Below, in pieces: positions 57,045 to 64,000 of a stretch of 64,000 bases of DNA. The stretch is from Megalopta genalis. Lineage: Eukaryota; Arthropoda; Insecta; Hymenoptera; Halictidae. The stretch spans positions 62,001-126,000 of the forward strand of contig NW_027476261.1 of assembly GCF_051020955.1 (NCBI RefSeq). Direction: 5' to 3'. Made by a program: the position numbers and the translations under genes. How positions within the stretch are numbered: position 1 is the stretch's first letter; each line of letters starts with the position of its first letter. The notes under the pieces were generated by a model. That model was given only the letters and a program-made list of their open reading frames with translations. It was not told the DNA's origin and did not search any database.

Positions 57045-57242
57045 TGTTTCGGCCGAATCGCGGACCGCGGGTCAACGCACGCTCGACTTTCGATGTACGC
57101 CGTCTCGCCGTTTTTGTCGAATAAACGGCGAGGCGGCAAGACAATAACACGATCGACGTGCGTTGGCCCGACCGTCAAACGCTCGCCTCGGCCTAATGTA
57201 TACATGCAGCGTTTTTGCCTTAGGAGGCAATGACCGGCTTTC

Positions 57243-57283
57243 GACACCTGACGATGCGTCACCTTGAGCATCGGCCAGGTGTC
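57243..57283 (+). promoter_or_regulatory. Long interrupted inverted repeat upstream of the TATA element
   Basis: GACACCTG at 57243-57250 pairs with CAGGTGTC at 57276-57283. Inside it, CGATGC pairs with GCATCG, with a single base and two bases unpaired between the stems. The same structure lies at 61756-61796 in the 3' LTR. It could be a protein-binding palindrome or a structure in the RNA. Confidence 0.6.
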
Positions 57284-57292
57284 TATATATAC
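57284..57292 (+). promoter_or_regulatory. TATA-like element in 5' LTR
   Basis: A TATATATAC run directly after the arm of an inverted repeat (57243-57283). It is a plausible core promoter for the genomic RNA. No transcription start is known from this sequence. Confidence 0.55.
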
Positions 57293-57376
57293 TGCCGCAA
57301 ATGTGATAACGGCGAGATTCTCCAAGTATCGTTATCGCTTACAGACAGTTTAATTTAGCGCCCCTTGCGCCTATTC

Positions 57377-57449
57377 GAAGCCGTGCTTCAATTGTTATAC
57401 TTCTGTCGTAGCCGTGCTACACTGCATACGCCGAACGGAGCCGTGCTCC
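57377..57449 (+). promoter_or_regulatory. Three tandem covarying hairpins in the 5' LTR
   Basis: GAAGCCGTGCTTC (57377-57389), GTAGCCGTGCTAC (57408-57420) and GGAGCCGTGCTCC (57437-57449) each form a 5-bp stem with loop CGT. The second stem pair is A-T, T-A and G-C respectively, so the bases change but pairing is kept. All three are flanked by C before and A after. Spacing is 31 and 29 bases. The set lies downstream of the TATA element and so is probably in the transcript. Confidence 0.75.
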
Positions 57450-57487
57450 AAAAGCTTGTAAATCAAAGGACTGTGGAGTCCAAATCA

Positions 57488-57493
57488 AATAAA
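57488..57493 (+). terminator. Polyadenylation signal in 5' LTR
   Basis: AATAAA, seven bases after the small stem GGACT/AGTCC (57468-57481). The functional copy would be the one in the 3' LTR. Confidence 0.5.
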
Positions 57494-57552
57494 TCGCGTG
57501 TCGTCTCCTCCCGAATTCCGGCGTTTTAATTTTGTGCCGTGCGCAACATTTC

Positions 57553-57571
57553 TGGTCCTTCGAGCCGGATT
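57553..57571 (+). promoter_or_regulatory. Primer-binding site, tRNA-Tyr type
   Basis: TGGTCCTTCGAGCCGGATT lies four bases after the 5' LTR. It is complementary to CCA plus the acceptor stem and adjoining T-arm (ends CCGGCTCGAAGGA) of insect tRNA-Tyr as I remember it. The pairing runs over 19 bases. Confidence 0.8.
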
Positions 57572-57667
57572 CCGGAGACGACACAGGAGAGATAAAACAT
57601 CTCCATCAACAGCGTCGATCACGCAGTCGATCGACGCATACGAGTCTCTATAACACTGCTGGTCAAC
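57572..57667 (+). other. Untranslated leader of the retrotransposon
   Basis: Ninety-six bases between the primer site and the Gag start. It would hold packaging signals in the genomic RNA. I recognise no specific motif in it. Confidence 0.5.
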
Positions 57668-59347
57668 ATGGAGCAAATCATCAAGGAGCAAGAGCTCACC
57701 ATCGGGGGCCTTTGCCGGATCCTGCCCAACTTCAAGCGCCTGGGAAAGGCGAAATTCACCGAAGCCGCCGCCGAAGAACGCCTTCGCCGCCTGCGGACCG
57801 AGTGGGACGCGTGCCGACGCCTCCACCTCCAGTTGGAGCTGAAGGCCACTTCCGAAGAACGGGAAACCCGCGACTACTTCAAACAGGGGTACTTCGAGCG
57901 GGCCGAAGCAGAGTTTGAACAGGCAAGTGATTTCTTCGTGGAACTGATCGCTTCATTTAGGAGCGGAGCGTCTGCGCTGGCTGACGCGAGTCAGACCAGG
58001 GAGCCCGACTCCTGTAGCGCGCCCGTGGCGCAGCTACCGCGACTCCCATTGCCGAGGTTCGCCGGCTGCTACACGGAGTGGCCGAGCTTCTCGGACCAGT
58101 TTGAGTCGCTGGTCGTGAAGAACCGGACTCTTCACGACGTCCAGCGACTACAGTACCTCAAGGGTGCTTTAGAGGGAGAAGCAGCGTCCGAGATTGCTCA
58201 CTACTCCGTGACAGCGGCGAACTTCGGCATCGCGTGGGCGGCCTTGGTCAGGAGGTATGACCGGAAGCGACTGGTCGTCAGTGCGCTCCTGTCGAGCTTC
58301 CTGACCCTTGCGCCGCTCACCCGCGATCGCGACGGCAGCGGTCTCGCCTTGCTGCGTCGTCGCACTAACGAGGCGTTGGCCCAGCTGCGAAACTTGGGAC
58401 GGCCGGTGGACCATTGGGACGACCTGCTGGTCCACCTAACGGTGGAAAAACTTGACCCGAAGTCGAGGGAGGCGTGGGTCCACGAAATCCGCGCCGCCGT
58501 GGATCCACCCACGTATGCCTGTCTCGACGAATTCCTGGAGTATCGGGCCGGGTCCTTCGCGGAGCTTAGGATGGCTCCGGAGCCCTCGGCTACCTCCGCG
58601 GAGCGTAGGCCGGCCCGACCTCCACCACCGGTACGCTCCCACGCGATGGCGACGACGACGACGGCGAGCCGTTGCCGGAAGTGCGGCGACAACCACCCGC
58701 TGTTCCGGTGCCCTGCGTTCAGGGGCATGGCGATCAACCTGCGCCGGGATTTTGTTAGGGCGCGCGGTTGCTGCTTCAACTGCCTCCGTTCGGGACACCC
58801 CGCGACATCGTGTCCCTCCGCGTCGCGCTGCTCCGTTTGCAACGGCTCGCACCACACCCTGATTCACCAGGATTCCGGGGTTGGTGGCGGGCCAGAGTCA
58901 ACCGCGGTAGAACCCGGGCGGGAAACAGCGACGAATATCTCCGCATCGCCCGTGGTCCACAACTGCGTCGCACGCTGGAGCGGGAGCAGGGCCGTACTGC
59001 TCGCGACCGCTCTAGTATGGGTAGAGACACGCGACGGGGGGGGGGGTAAGGCCGGTGAGAGCCCTGTTGGACCAGGGATCGGAGGCGACCTTCGTCTCCG
59101 AATCCCTCGTCCAGGCCCTCCGCCTTCCGAAGCGGCCTGCGGCTATCACCGTGACTGGTGCGGGGGACGCGCCGGTGGGTCGCGTGACTTCGCGGGTCGA
59201 TCTGGTGTTACGGTTGACCGGGCGCGGGAACGCTCCTATGCCGCTTTCCGCGTTCGTCCTCCGGAGACTTGCCGGGTACGCGCCCAAGACGACCGTCGAC
59301 CTTCGCGTATACCCGCATCTGCAGGACCTCATTTTAGCGGACCCTGA
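57668..59347 (+). CDS. gag: Gag polyprotein of BEL/Pao element (frame runs out of phase after a G11 run)
   Basis: Structural protein that packages the element's RNA. The ATG at 57668 has A at -3 and G at +4 and is the first good start after the leader. Residues 1-100 are charged and helical. Residues 124-300 resemble the conserved BEL Gag region, with PLPRFAGCYTEWPSFSDQFE near 127-146. Three zinc knuckles follow: C336-x2-C339-x3-H343-x4-C348, C369-x2-C372-x4-H377-x4-C382, and the BEL-type third one, C388-x2-C391 with H396 and H400. The Gag portion is unbroken. At residue 456 the frame enters a run of eleven G (59036-59046), after which the protease continues in another frame. The last roughly 100 residues of this 559-residue frame are therefore out-of-phase translation, not real protein. 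Confidence 0.9.
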   Translation: MEQIIKEQELTIGGLCRILPNFKRLGKAKFTEAAAEERLRRLRTEWDACRRLHLQLELKATSEERETRDYFKQGYFERAEAEFEQASDFFVELIASFRSGASALADASQTREPDSCSAPVAQLPRLPLPRFAGCYTEWPSFSDQFESLVVKNRTLHDVQRLQYLKGALEGEAASEIAHYSVTAANFGIAWAALVRRYDRKRLVVSALLSSFLTLAPLTRDRDGSGLALLRRRTNEALAQLRNLGRPVDHWDDLLVHLTVEKLDPKSREAWVHEIRAAVDPPTYACLDEFLEYRAGSFAELRMAPEPSATSAERRPARPPPPVRSHAMATTTTASRCRKCGDNHPLFRCPAFRGMAINLRRDFVRARGCCFNCLRSGHPATSCPSASRCSVCNGSHHTLIHQDSGVGGGPESTAVEPGRETATNISASPVVHNCVARWSGSRAVLLATALVWVETRDGGGGKAGESPVGPGIGGDLRLRIPRPGPPPSEAACGYHRDWCGGRAGGSRDFAGRSGVTVDRARERSYAAFRVRPPETCRVRAQDDRRPSRIPASAGPHFSGP

Positions 59348-59790
59348 TCCGACAAGAGATCTCCCTGTAGATCTCTTAATCGGGGCCGATCGTTACGGGG
59401 ATGTGATCGGTCCCGGCCTGCGCCGCGGAACACCCGGCCAGCCAATCGCGCAAAATACCATATTCGGTTGGGTCGTCTCGGGCGCCGCGTCGACACCCGC
59501 GAACGATCCCGATCCCTCCGCGGCGTCCCTGCACTGTCGCGCGGAGGAAAGGTTGCAGCAGCAATTGCGTTGTTCTGGGAGCCCGAGGAGGCGAGTCCCA
59601 AATCTGTTCCCCCCCCTGACGAGTCGAGGTGCGGCGAACATTCCGTCAACACCGTCTCACGGCGGGCGGACGGGCAGTGCGTGGTTCGGTTGCCCCTTGC
59701 GTACCGAACCACCCCTCGCTCTCGGCTCGTCAAAGGGCCGTGCCCTAGCCATGCTCCACGGAGTCGAGCGGCGACTCAAGGGCGACAGAA
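59046..59790 (+). pseudogene. pol: Aspartic protease and pol linker, frameshifted and truncated
   Basis: After the G run the reading continues in the third frame with a retroviral-type aspartic protease. The active-site motif LLDQGSEATFVSE and the later DLLIGADRYGDVIGPG are visible. It is followed by the linker typical of BEL pol (NTIFGWVVSGAAS, then a stretch rich in charged residues). Two further frame changes occur, one near 59568-59577 and one back near 59711-59720; between them the expected linker (FWEPEEASPKS and VVRLPLAYR) is read in another frame. The segment ends near 59790 with a motif normally just upstream of reverse transcriptase (ALAMLHGVERRLKGD). The catalytic RT core does not follow. 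It is non-functional as a polyprotein in this copy. Confidence 0.85.
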
Positions 59791-59800
59791 ATCAGAGCAA
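59791..59800 (+). other. Deletion junction: reverse-transcriptase core missing
   Basis: Upstream sequence ends in the pre-RT linker and downstream sequence starts in the region after the RT palm and thumb. No YxDD box is present in any frame of the element. Judging from family layout roughly a kilobase of coding sequence is missing; the exact size needs a full-length relative. Confidence 0.8.
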
Positions 59801-60150
59801 AAATATTGCTGCAGGAGTTATGGTTGGGGGGTGCGGATTGGGACGCTCCGCTCCCGGACGAGCTCAACCAGACGTGGTGCGAACTCGTCGCCGAGTTACC
59901 GCTCTTAAGCGCCGCACGGGTGCCACGCTGGTTTGGCATCTTTCAATCCCCGCGCAGGGGGGAGCAATACGAGTTGCACGGTTCCGCGGACGCGTCTTCG
60001 CGCGCGCATGGTGCGGTGGTGTATCTGCTAGCGCGACCGTTCCCGAGCGAACCCTCGGGAACCCAGATGACCCTCGTCGCCTCGCGGGCCGGGGTCGCTC
60101 CCGTCAACATGCTACAGATCTCTCGCGGTCCTTCGTCGAAGGAGGAATAG
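59800..60150 (+). pseudogene. pol: RT C-terminal/RNase H remnant of BEL pol
   Basis: Starts KILLQELWLGGADWD and runs through VPRWFGIF to ELHGSADASSRAHGAVVYL, which matches the connection domain and the start of RNase H in BEL/Pao pol. The first RNase H aspartate is in SADAS. The expected next motif with the glutamate (PRLEL) is lost. After VAPVNMLQISR the sequence becomes unrelated and hits TAG at 60148-60150. A second internal deletion therefore probably lies near 60127, between RNase H and integrase. An inverted repeat TCCTTCG-T-CGAAGGA at 60129-60143 marks this point. Confidence 0.8.
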
Positions 60151-60172
60151 TCCCTCGGATTACAAAACGCCG

Positions 60173-61552
60173 ATGCGGCGGGCGAGGATCTTGTGGCTCC
60201 GTTGGCTGCAGGGTGGCGCCTTCGCATCGGAGATACGCGCCGTCCGAAAATCCCAATTCGTCGGGCGATCGTCACCCTTGCGACGGTTGAGCCCATTTCT
60301 CGACGAGGCAGGATTGCTCCGCGTGGGGGGACGTCTAGACAACTCGTCCCGCGCGTACGACGAGAAACACCCCATCCTCCTCCCGAAGCACCCAGTGGTG
60401 GATTTGCTGGTGGAGGCTGTGCACCTCACGGCCCTCCACAGTGGACCCCAGCTCACCTTGAGCGTGCTGAGGAGGACGTATTGGCTTCTGGGCGCCCGAG
60501 ATACGGTTAGAAGAGTGACCTGGAGGTGTGTAGCTTGCGCAAGGCATCGCGCATCTCCAGCGTCCCAACTCATGGGCACGTTGCCCTTATCGCGGGTAAA
60601 CCCTTCGCGGCCCTTCTCGCACGTGGGCGTCGACTATGCGGGCCCCCTCTGGACCCGCATGGGGAAGGGCCGGGGTTATCGGGCCCAGAAGTCATACATC
60701 GGGGTGTTCGTGTGCTTCGCGACCCGCGCGATCCACCTCGAGCTGGTGAGCGACTGCACCACGGCGGGCTTCTTGGCTGCGCTGCGGAGGTTCGTCTCCC
60801 GTCGGGGTAGGCCCGCTGCCATTTATTCCGACAACGGAACGAACTTCCGCGGTGCCGCACGGGAGCTCGCAGCGATGGTTCGGGCGGTCCGCGACTCAGC
60901 CGAGGTATCGGCCTTTCTCGGAGAGGCCGACATCGTGTGGCATTTCTCCCCACCCGGAGCTCCGCATTTCGGCGGTTTATGGGAAGCGGGGGTTAAGGCA
61001 GTAAAACGCCACTTAGCACGGGTGGTTGGCCAGCACACCCTCACCTTTGAGGAGATGTGCACCCTGTTGTGCACCGTCGAGGCATGCCTTAATTCCCGCC
61101 CCCTAACACCGATGTCGAGCGATCCGACGGACTACGCGGCCCTTACACCGGGGCATTTCTTGACGGGGGCACCCTTGCTTACGCTTCCGGGAGAACGTTC
61201 GCCGGACACCGCCGCCTCCCCCTTGTCCCGATGGCAAGGGGTCGAAACCATGCGTGCCAATTTTTGGAAACAATGGAACCACGAGTATCTCCACACGCTG
61301 CAGGAGCGCAGCAAATGGTGGCGTGCCGAGAGGAACCTGCAGGTGGGAGATCTCGTGGTTCTTCGCGACGCGAATTGCCCACCGGCGTGTTGGCGTCTCG
61401 CACGCGTGCAGACGCTGCACCCCGGTGAGGACGGCCGAGTTCGAGTCGTAACCATTCGCACCGCCGGCGGATGTTACACTCGGCCGATCACGCAGCTCGT
61501 ACGCTTGCCGGTGGACATGCCCGCTGGACCCTCCTCAGGACCGGAGCAGTAG
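60173..61552 (+). CDS. pol: Integrase with BEL-type C-terminal domain (open frame)
   Basis: Inserts the element cDNA into nuclear DNA. In the 459-residue frame the N-terminal zinc site is H84-x4-H89 with C119-x2-C122. The catalytic core has D154 (VGVDYAGP), D220 (YSDNGTNF) and E271 (LWEAGVK), with spacing as expected for BEL/Pao, wider than DD35E. Residues about 360-447 form the domain found at the end of BEL/Pao pol (WKQWNHEYLHTLQERSKWW, then VGDLVVLRD). No stop or frameshift interrupts it. The ATG at 60173 is only the first in-frame methionine. In an intact relative this would be the C-terminal part of a Gag-Pol polyprotein, so independent translation is doubtful. Integrase from this copy may or may not be made. 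Confidence 0.9.
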   Translation: MRRARILWLRWLQGGAFASEIRAVRKSQFVGRSSPLRRLSPFLDEAGLLRVGGRLDNSSRAYDEKHPILLPKHPVVDLLVEAVHLTALHSGPQLTLSVLRRTYWLLGARDTVRRVTWRCVACARHRASPASQLMGTLPLSRVNPSRPFSHVGVDYAGPLWTRMGKGRGYRAQKSYIGVFVCFATRAIHLELVSDCTTAGFLAALRRFVSRRGRPAAIYSDNGTNFRGAARELAAMVRAVRDSAEVSAFLGEADIVWHFSPPGAPHFGGLWEAGVKAVKRHLARVVGQHTLTFEEMCTLLCTVEACLNSRPLTPMSSDPTDYAALTPGHFLTGAPLLTLPGERSPDTAASPLSRWQGVETMRANFWKQWNHEYLHTLQERSKWWRAERNLQVGDLVVLRDANCPPACWRLARVQTLHPGEDGRVRVVTIRTAGGCYTRPITQLVRLPVDMPAGPSSGPEQ

Positions 61553-61633
61553 CGAGGGAAGGCGAGCGTACATGGCGGGCGGAGCGTGCTCGCCATTTAG
61601 TCAATAAGATCAGCGGAGCTGAGGCGGGCGGTA
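61553..61633 (+). other. 3' untranslated interior with purine-rich tract
   Basis: Non-coding stretch between integrase stop and 3' LTR. GGCGAGC at 61561-61567 pairs with GCTCGCC at 61588-61594. GAGGCGGGCGG at 61621-61631, two bases before the LTR, is the likely polypurine tract priming plus-strand synthesis, though it contains two C residues. Confidence 0.55.
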
Positions 61634-61889
61634 TGTTTCGGCGAGGCGGCAAGACAATAACACGATCGACGTGCGTTGGCCCGACCGTCAAACGCTCGCC
61701 TCGGCCTAATGTATACATGCAGCGTTTTTGCCTTAGGAGGCAATGACCGGCTTTCGACACCTGACGATGCGTCACCTTGAGCATCGGCCAGGTGTCTATA
61801 TATACTGCCGCAAATGTGATAACGGCGAGATTCTCCAAGTATCGTTATCGCTTACAGACAGTTTAATTTAGCGCCCCTTGCGCCTATTC

Positions 61890-61962
61890 GAAGCCGTGCT
61901 TCAATTGTTATACTTCTGTCGTAGCCGTGCTACACTGCATACGCCGAACGGAGCCGTGCTCC
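61890..61962 (+). promoter_or_regulatory. Three tandem covarying hairpins in the 3' LTR
   Basis: The same hairpin trio at 61890-61902, 61921-61933 and 61950-61962, upstream of the AATAAA signal at 62001. Confidence 0.75.
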
Positions 61963-62000
61963 AAAAGCTTGTAAATCAAAGGACTGTGGAGTCCAAATCA

Positions 62001-62006
62001 AATAAA
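62001..62006 (+). terminator. Polyadenylation signal in 3' LTR
   Basis: AATAAA 55 bases before the LTR end. It is the likely signal for 3' end formation of the element's RNA. Confidence 0.55.
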
Positions 62007-62061
62007 TCGCGTGTCGTCTCCTCCCGAATTCCGGCGTTTTAATTTTGTGCCGTGCGCAACA

Positions 62062-62066
62062 AGTCA
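62062..62066 (+). repeat. Target-site duplication, right
   Basis: AGTCA directly after the AACA end of the 3' LTR, matching the left copy. Confidence 0.95.
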
Positions 62067-64000
62067 TATAGATTCAACTGCAGCCGAAACAAACTAGCTA
62101 GCTTCAAATCCATGAGACACAAATGATTTAGCTTCAAATACTTGTGATATACATGATTTAGCTTCAACTGCATGCGATACAAACGAGTTAGCTTCAAATA
62201 CATGCGAAACACATTATTTAGCTACAAACCAATGCGATGTAGAAGGTTTAGCTTCAAATCCATGCGAAGCGATTGATTTAGCATCAAATCAATGCGAAGT
62301 AGAAGGCTTATCTTCAAATCAATTCGAAACAAATGGTTTAGATTCAGATACATGTGATAAACATGATTTAGCTTCAGCTACATGCGAAACAAACGAGTTA
62401 GCTTCAAATCCATGCGATACACATGATTTAGCTTCAAATCAATCCGGAACACATGATTAAGCTTCAAATCAATGCGACGTAGAAGGCTTAGCTTCAAATC
62501 CATGCGGAACAAATGATTTAGCTTCAACTACTTGTGATACAAGACATATAGATTCAACTGCAGGCGAAACAAACGGGCTAGCTTCAAATCCATGCGAAAT
62601 AAATGATTTAGTTTCAACTACTTGTGATATACATGATTTAGCTTCAACTGCATGCGAAACAAACGAGTTAGCTTCAAATACATGCGAAACACATGATTTA
62701 GCTTCAAATCCATGCGAAACGAATGATTTAGCTTCAAATACTTGCGGTGTAAATGAAATAGCTGCAAATGCAGACGAATCAAACGAGTTAGCTTCAAAAT
62801 CCATGCGATACACATGATTTAGCTTCAAATCAATGCGAATCTCATGATTTAGCTTCAAAGCAATGCGTACTAGATGTCTTAGCTTCAAAACCATGCGAAA
62901 CAAATGATTTAGCTTCAAATCAATGCGAAGTAGGAGGCTTATCTTCAAATCCATGCGAAACGAAAGATTTAGCTTTAAATACTTGCGAATATAAGTGATA
63001 CAGCTTCAAATGCAGGCGAAACAAACATATTAGCTTCATATCCAAGGGAAACACATGACTAAGCTTCATATGAATGCGAAGTAGGCGGCTTAGCATCAAA
63101 TACATGCGAAACACATGATTTAGCTTCAAATTCATGAGATGCACTTGGCTTAGCTTCATATTCCTGCGAAACAAATAGTTTAGATTCAGATACTTGTGAT
63201 AAACATGATTTAGCTTAAAACTGCATGCGAAACAAACGAGTTAGCTTCAAATCCATGCGGAACACATGATCTACATGCAAATCAATGCGATGTAGAAGGC
63301 TTAGCTTCAAATCCAAGCCAAACAAATGATTTAATTTCAAGTCAATTCCTGGTGGAAGGATTAGCTTCAAATCCATGCAAAACGATTGATTTAGCTTCAA
63401 ATGCTGGCAAAACAAACGAGATAGCTTCAAATCCATGAGAAACACATGATTTAGCTTATAATCAATGCGAAGTAGATGGCTTAGCTTCAAATCCATGCGA
63501 TACACATGATTTAGCTTCAAATCAGTGCGAAGTAGAAAGCTTAGCTCCAAATCCATACGAATCAAATGGTTCAGCTTCAAATCCATGCAAAACACATGAT
63601 TTAGCTTCCAATCAATGCAAACTAGATGGCTTAGCTTCAATTCCATGCAACACACGTGATTAAGCTTCAAATGCATGCGAAACACATGAGTTAGGTTCAA
63701 ATTAGTGGGGAACACGTGGTGTAGCATCAAATACATGCGAAACAAATTGTTTAGATTCAGATACTTACGATATAGATAATTCAGCTTCAACTGAATGCGA
63801 AACAAACGAGTTAGCGTCAAATCCAAGCGAAACATACGATTCAGCTTCAAATCAATATGAAGGAGAAGGCTTAGCTTCAAATCCAAGCGAAACAAATGGT
63901 TTAGCTTCAAATACTTGTAATATAAATGATTTAGCTTCAACTGGATTAGAAACAAACGAGGTAGCTTCAACTCCAAGCGAAACACATGAAATAGGTTCAA
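62067..64000. repeat. Satellite array (right part, resumes after the retrotransposon)
   Basis: The same 30-bp monomer array continues directly after the target-site duplication of the retrotransposon. The whole stretch is a near-identical copy of 52732-54665 at offset 9335, and it runs off the window end. By eye there are only scattered single-base differences, for example near 63551 and 63576-63594. Confidence 0.95.

Larger units (their letters stand above)
57045..57548 (+). repeat. 5' LTR, 504 bp
   Basis: Direct repeat of 61634-62061, with 76 bp (57051-57126 or an equivalent alignment) that the 3' LTR lacks. Elsewhere I find no difference by eye. It begins TGTT and ends AACA. It holds a TATA-like run at 57284-57292, an AATAAA signal at 57488-57493, and several inverted repeats: 57196-57205, 57215-57230, 57243-57283, 57377-57389, 57408-57420, 57437-57449 and 57468-57481. 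U3, R and U5 boundaries cannot be placed from sequence alone. Confidence 0.95.
57045..62061 (+). mobile_element. BEL/Pao-family LTR retrotransposon, internally deleted, 5017 bp
   Basis: The element starts TGTT and ends AACA, is flanked by AGTCA on both sides, and carries direct LTRs of 504 and 428 bp around a 4085-bp interior. The order is LTR, tRNA-Tyr primer site, Gag with three zinc knuckles, aspartic protease, RNase H remnant, integrase with the BEL-type C-terminal domain, purine tract, LTR. There is no env-like frame. The reverse-transcriptase core and part of RNase H are missing and the protease/pol region is frameshifted, so this copy is defective. It is GC-rich and unlike the surrounding AT-rich array. 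Boundaries are proven by the empty sister copy at 52727-52731, because the offset change is 5022, element plus 5-bp duplication. Confidence 0.97.
61634..62061 (+). repeat. 3' LTR, 428 bp (76-bp internal deletion)
   Basis: Matches the 5' LTR from 57129 to its end without visible difference, preceded by the terminal TGTTTCGG. The 76-bp gap lies between two CGGC tetranucleotides (57050-57053 and 57126-57129 in the 5' LTR), of which one remains, a microhomology signature. The TATA-like run is at 61797-61805 and AATAAA at 62001-62006. Confidence 0.95.

Noticed and set aside
57026..57325. Minus-strand 99-codon frame, with a relative at 61488-61838
   Set aside because: It lies antisense in the LTR, appears twice only because the LTR is duplicated, and runs into the satellite. 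It is a chance frame in GC-rich DNA.
58201..58867. Minus-strand frames of 218 and 143 codons opposite gag
   Set aside because: They are antisense shadows of the GC-rich gag reading frame and show no recognisable domain.
60160..61074. Separate genes in the alternative frames over integrase
   Set aside because: The integrase frame explains the region, with all catalytic and zinc residues in place; the other frames are shadows.
1..64000. Telomeric repeats
   Set aside because: No TTAGG or TTAGGG tandem is present. TTAGC in the monomer is part of a 30-bp unit, not a 5-6-bp repeat.

Overview
The window is almost entirely one tandem-repeat (satellite) array, interrupted once by a BEL/Pao-family LTR retrotransposon. 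BEL/Pao elements occur only in metazoans, so this is animal nuclear DNA. The Gag, protease and integrase resemble arthropod, perhaps insect, BEL elements, but I cannot name a species. I see no single-copy gene, tRNA, rRNA or CRISPR array.

Array (1-57039 and 62067-64000). The basic unit is 30 bp: a shared half around TTAGCTTCAAAT followed by one of five variable halves. The five types recur in a fixed order, giving a 150-bp unit. In 5.5-7.3, 12.2-12.7, 16.1-19.3 and 20.4-24.8 kb two distinct 150-bp units alternate as a 300-bp unit. Above this sit nearly identical blocks of 0.7-4.3 kb. The main pairs are 1-5023 with 7874-12175, 12690-14582 with 25744-27636, 16075-18900 with 20604-23730, 19305-20375 with 25133-25903, 32640-35231 with 36865-39396, 38690-42480 with 42907-46697, 48337-49243 with 50044-50951, and 51700-54665 with 56013-64000. 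Because 30 is divisible by 3, long open frames exist on both strands. I read them as a by-product of the repeat, not as genes.

Retrotransposon (57045-62061, plus strand, 5017 bp, GC-rich against the AT-rich array). It has a 504-bp 5' LTR, a 428-bp 3' LTR, a 5-bp target duplication AGTCA, a primer-binding site matching the 3' end of tRNA-Tyr, Gag with three zinc knuckles, a frameshifted protease region, an RNase H remnant, and an intact integrase frame with a BEL-type C-terminal domain. The reverse-transcriptase core is missing, so this copy cannot be autonomous. The portions shared by the two LTRs look identical, which suggests recent mobilisation in trans. The LTR is rich in short inverted repeats, including three hairpins with the same loop and complementary changes in the stem.

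Order of events. The element sits in one of two copies of a duplicated array block. The other copy keeps the empty target at 52727-52731. The coordinate offset between copies rises from 4313 to 9335 across the insertion, exactly element plus target duplication (5017 + 5). The block was therefore duplicated first and the element landed later.
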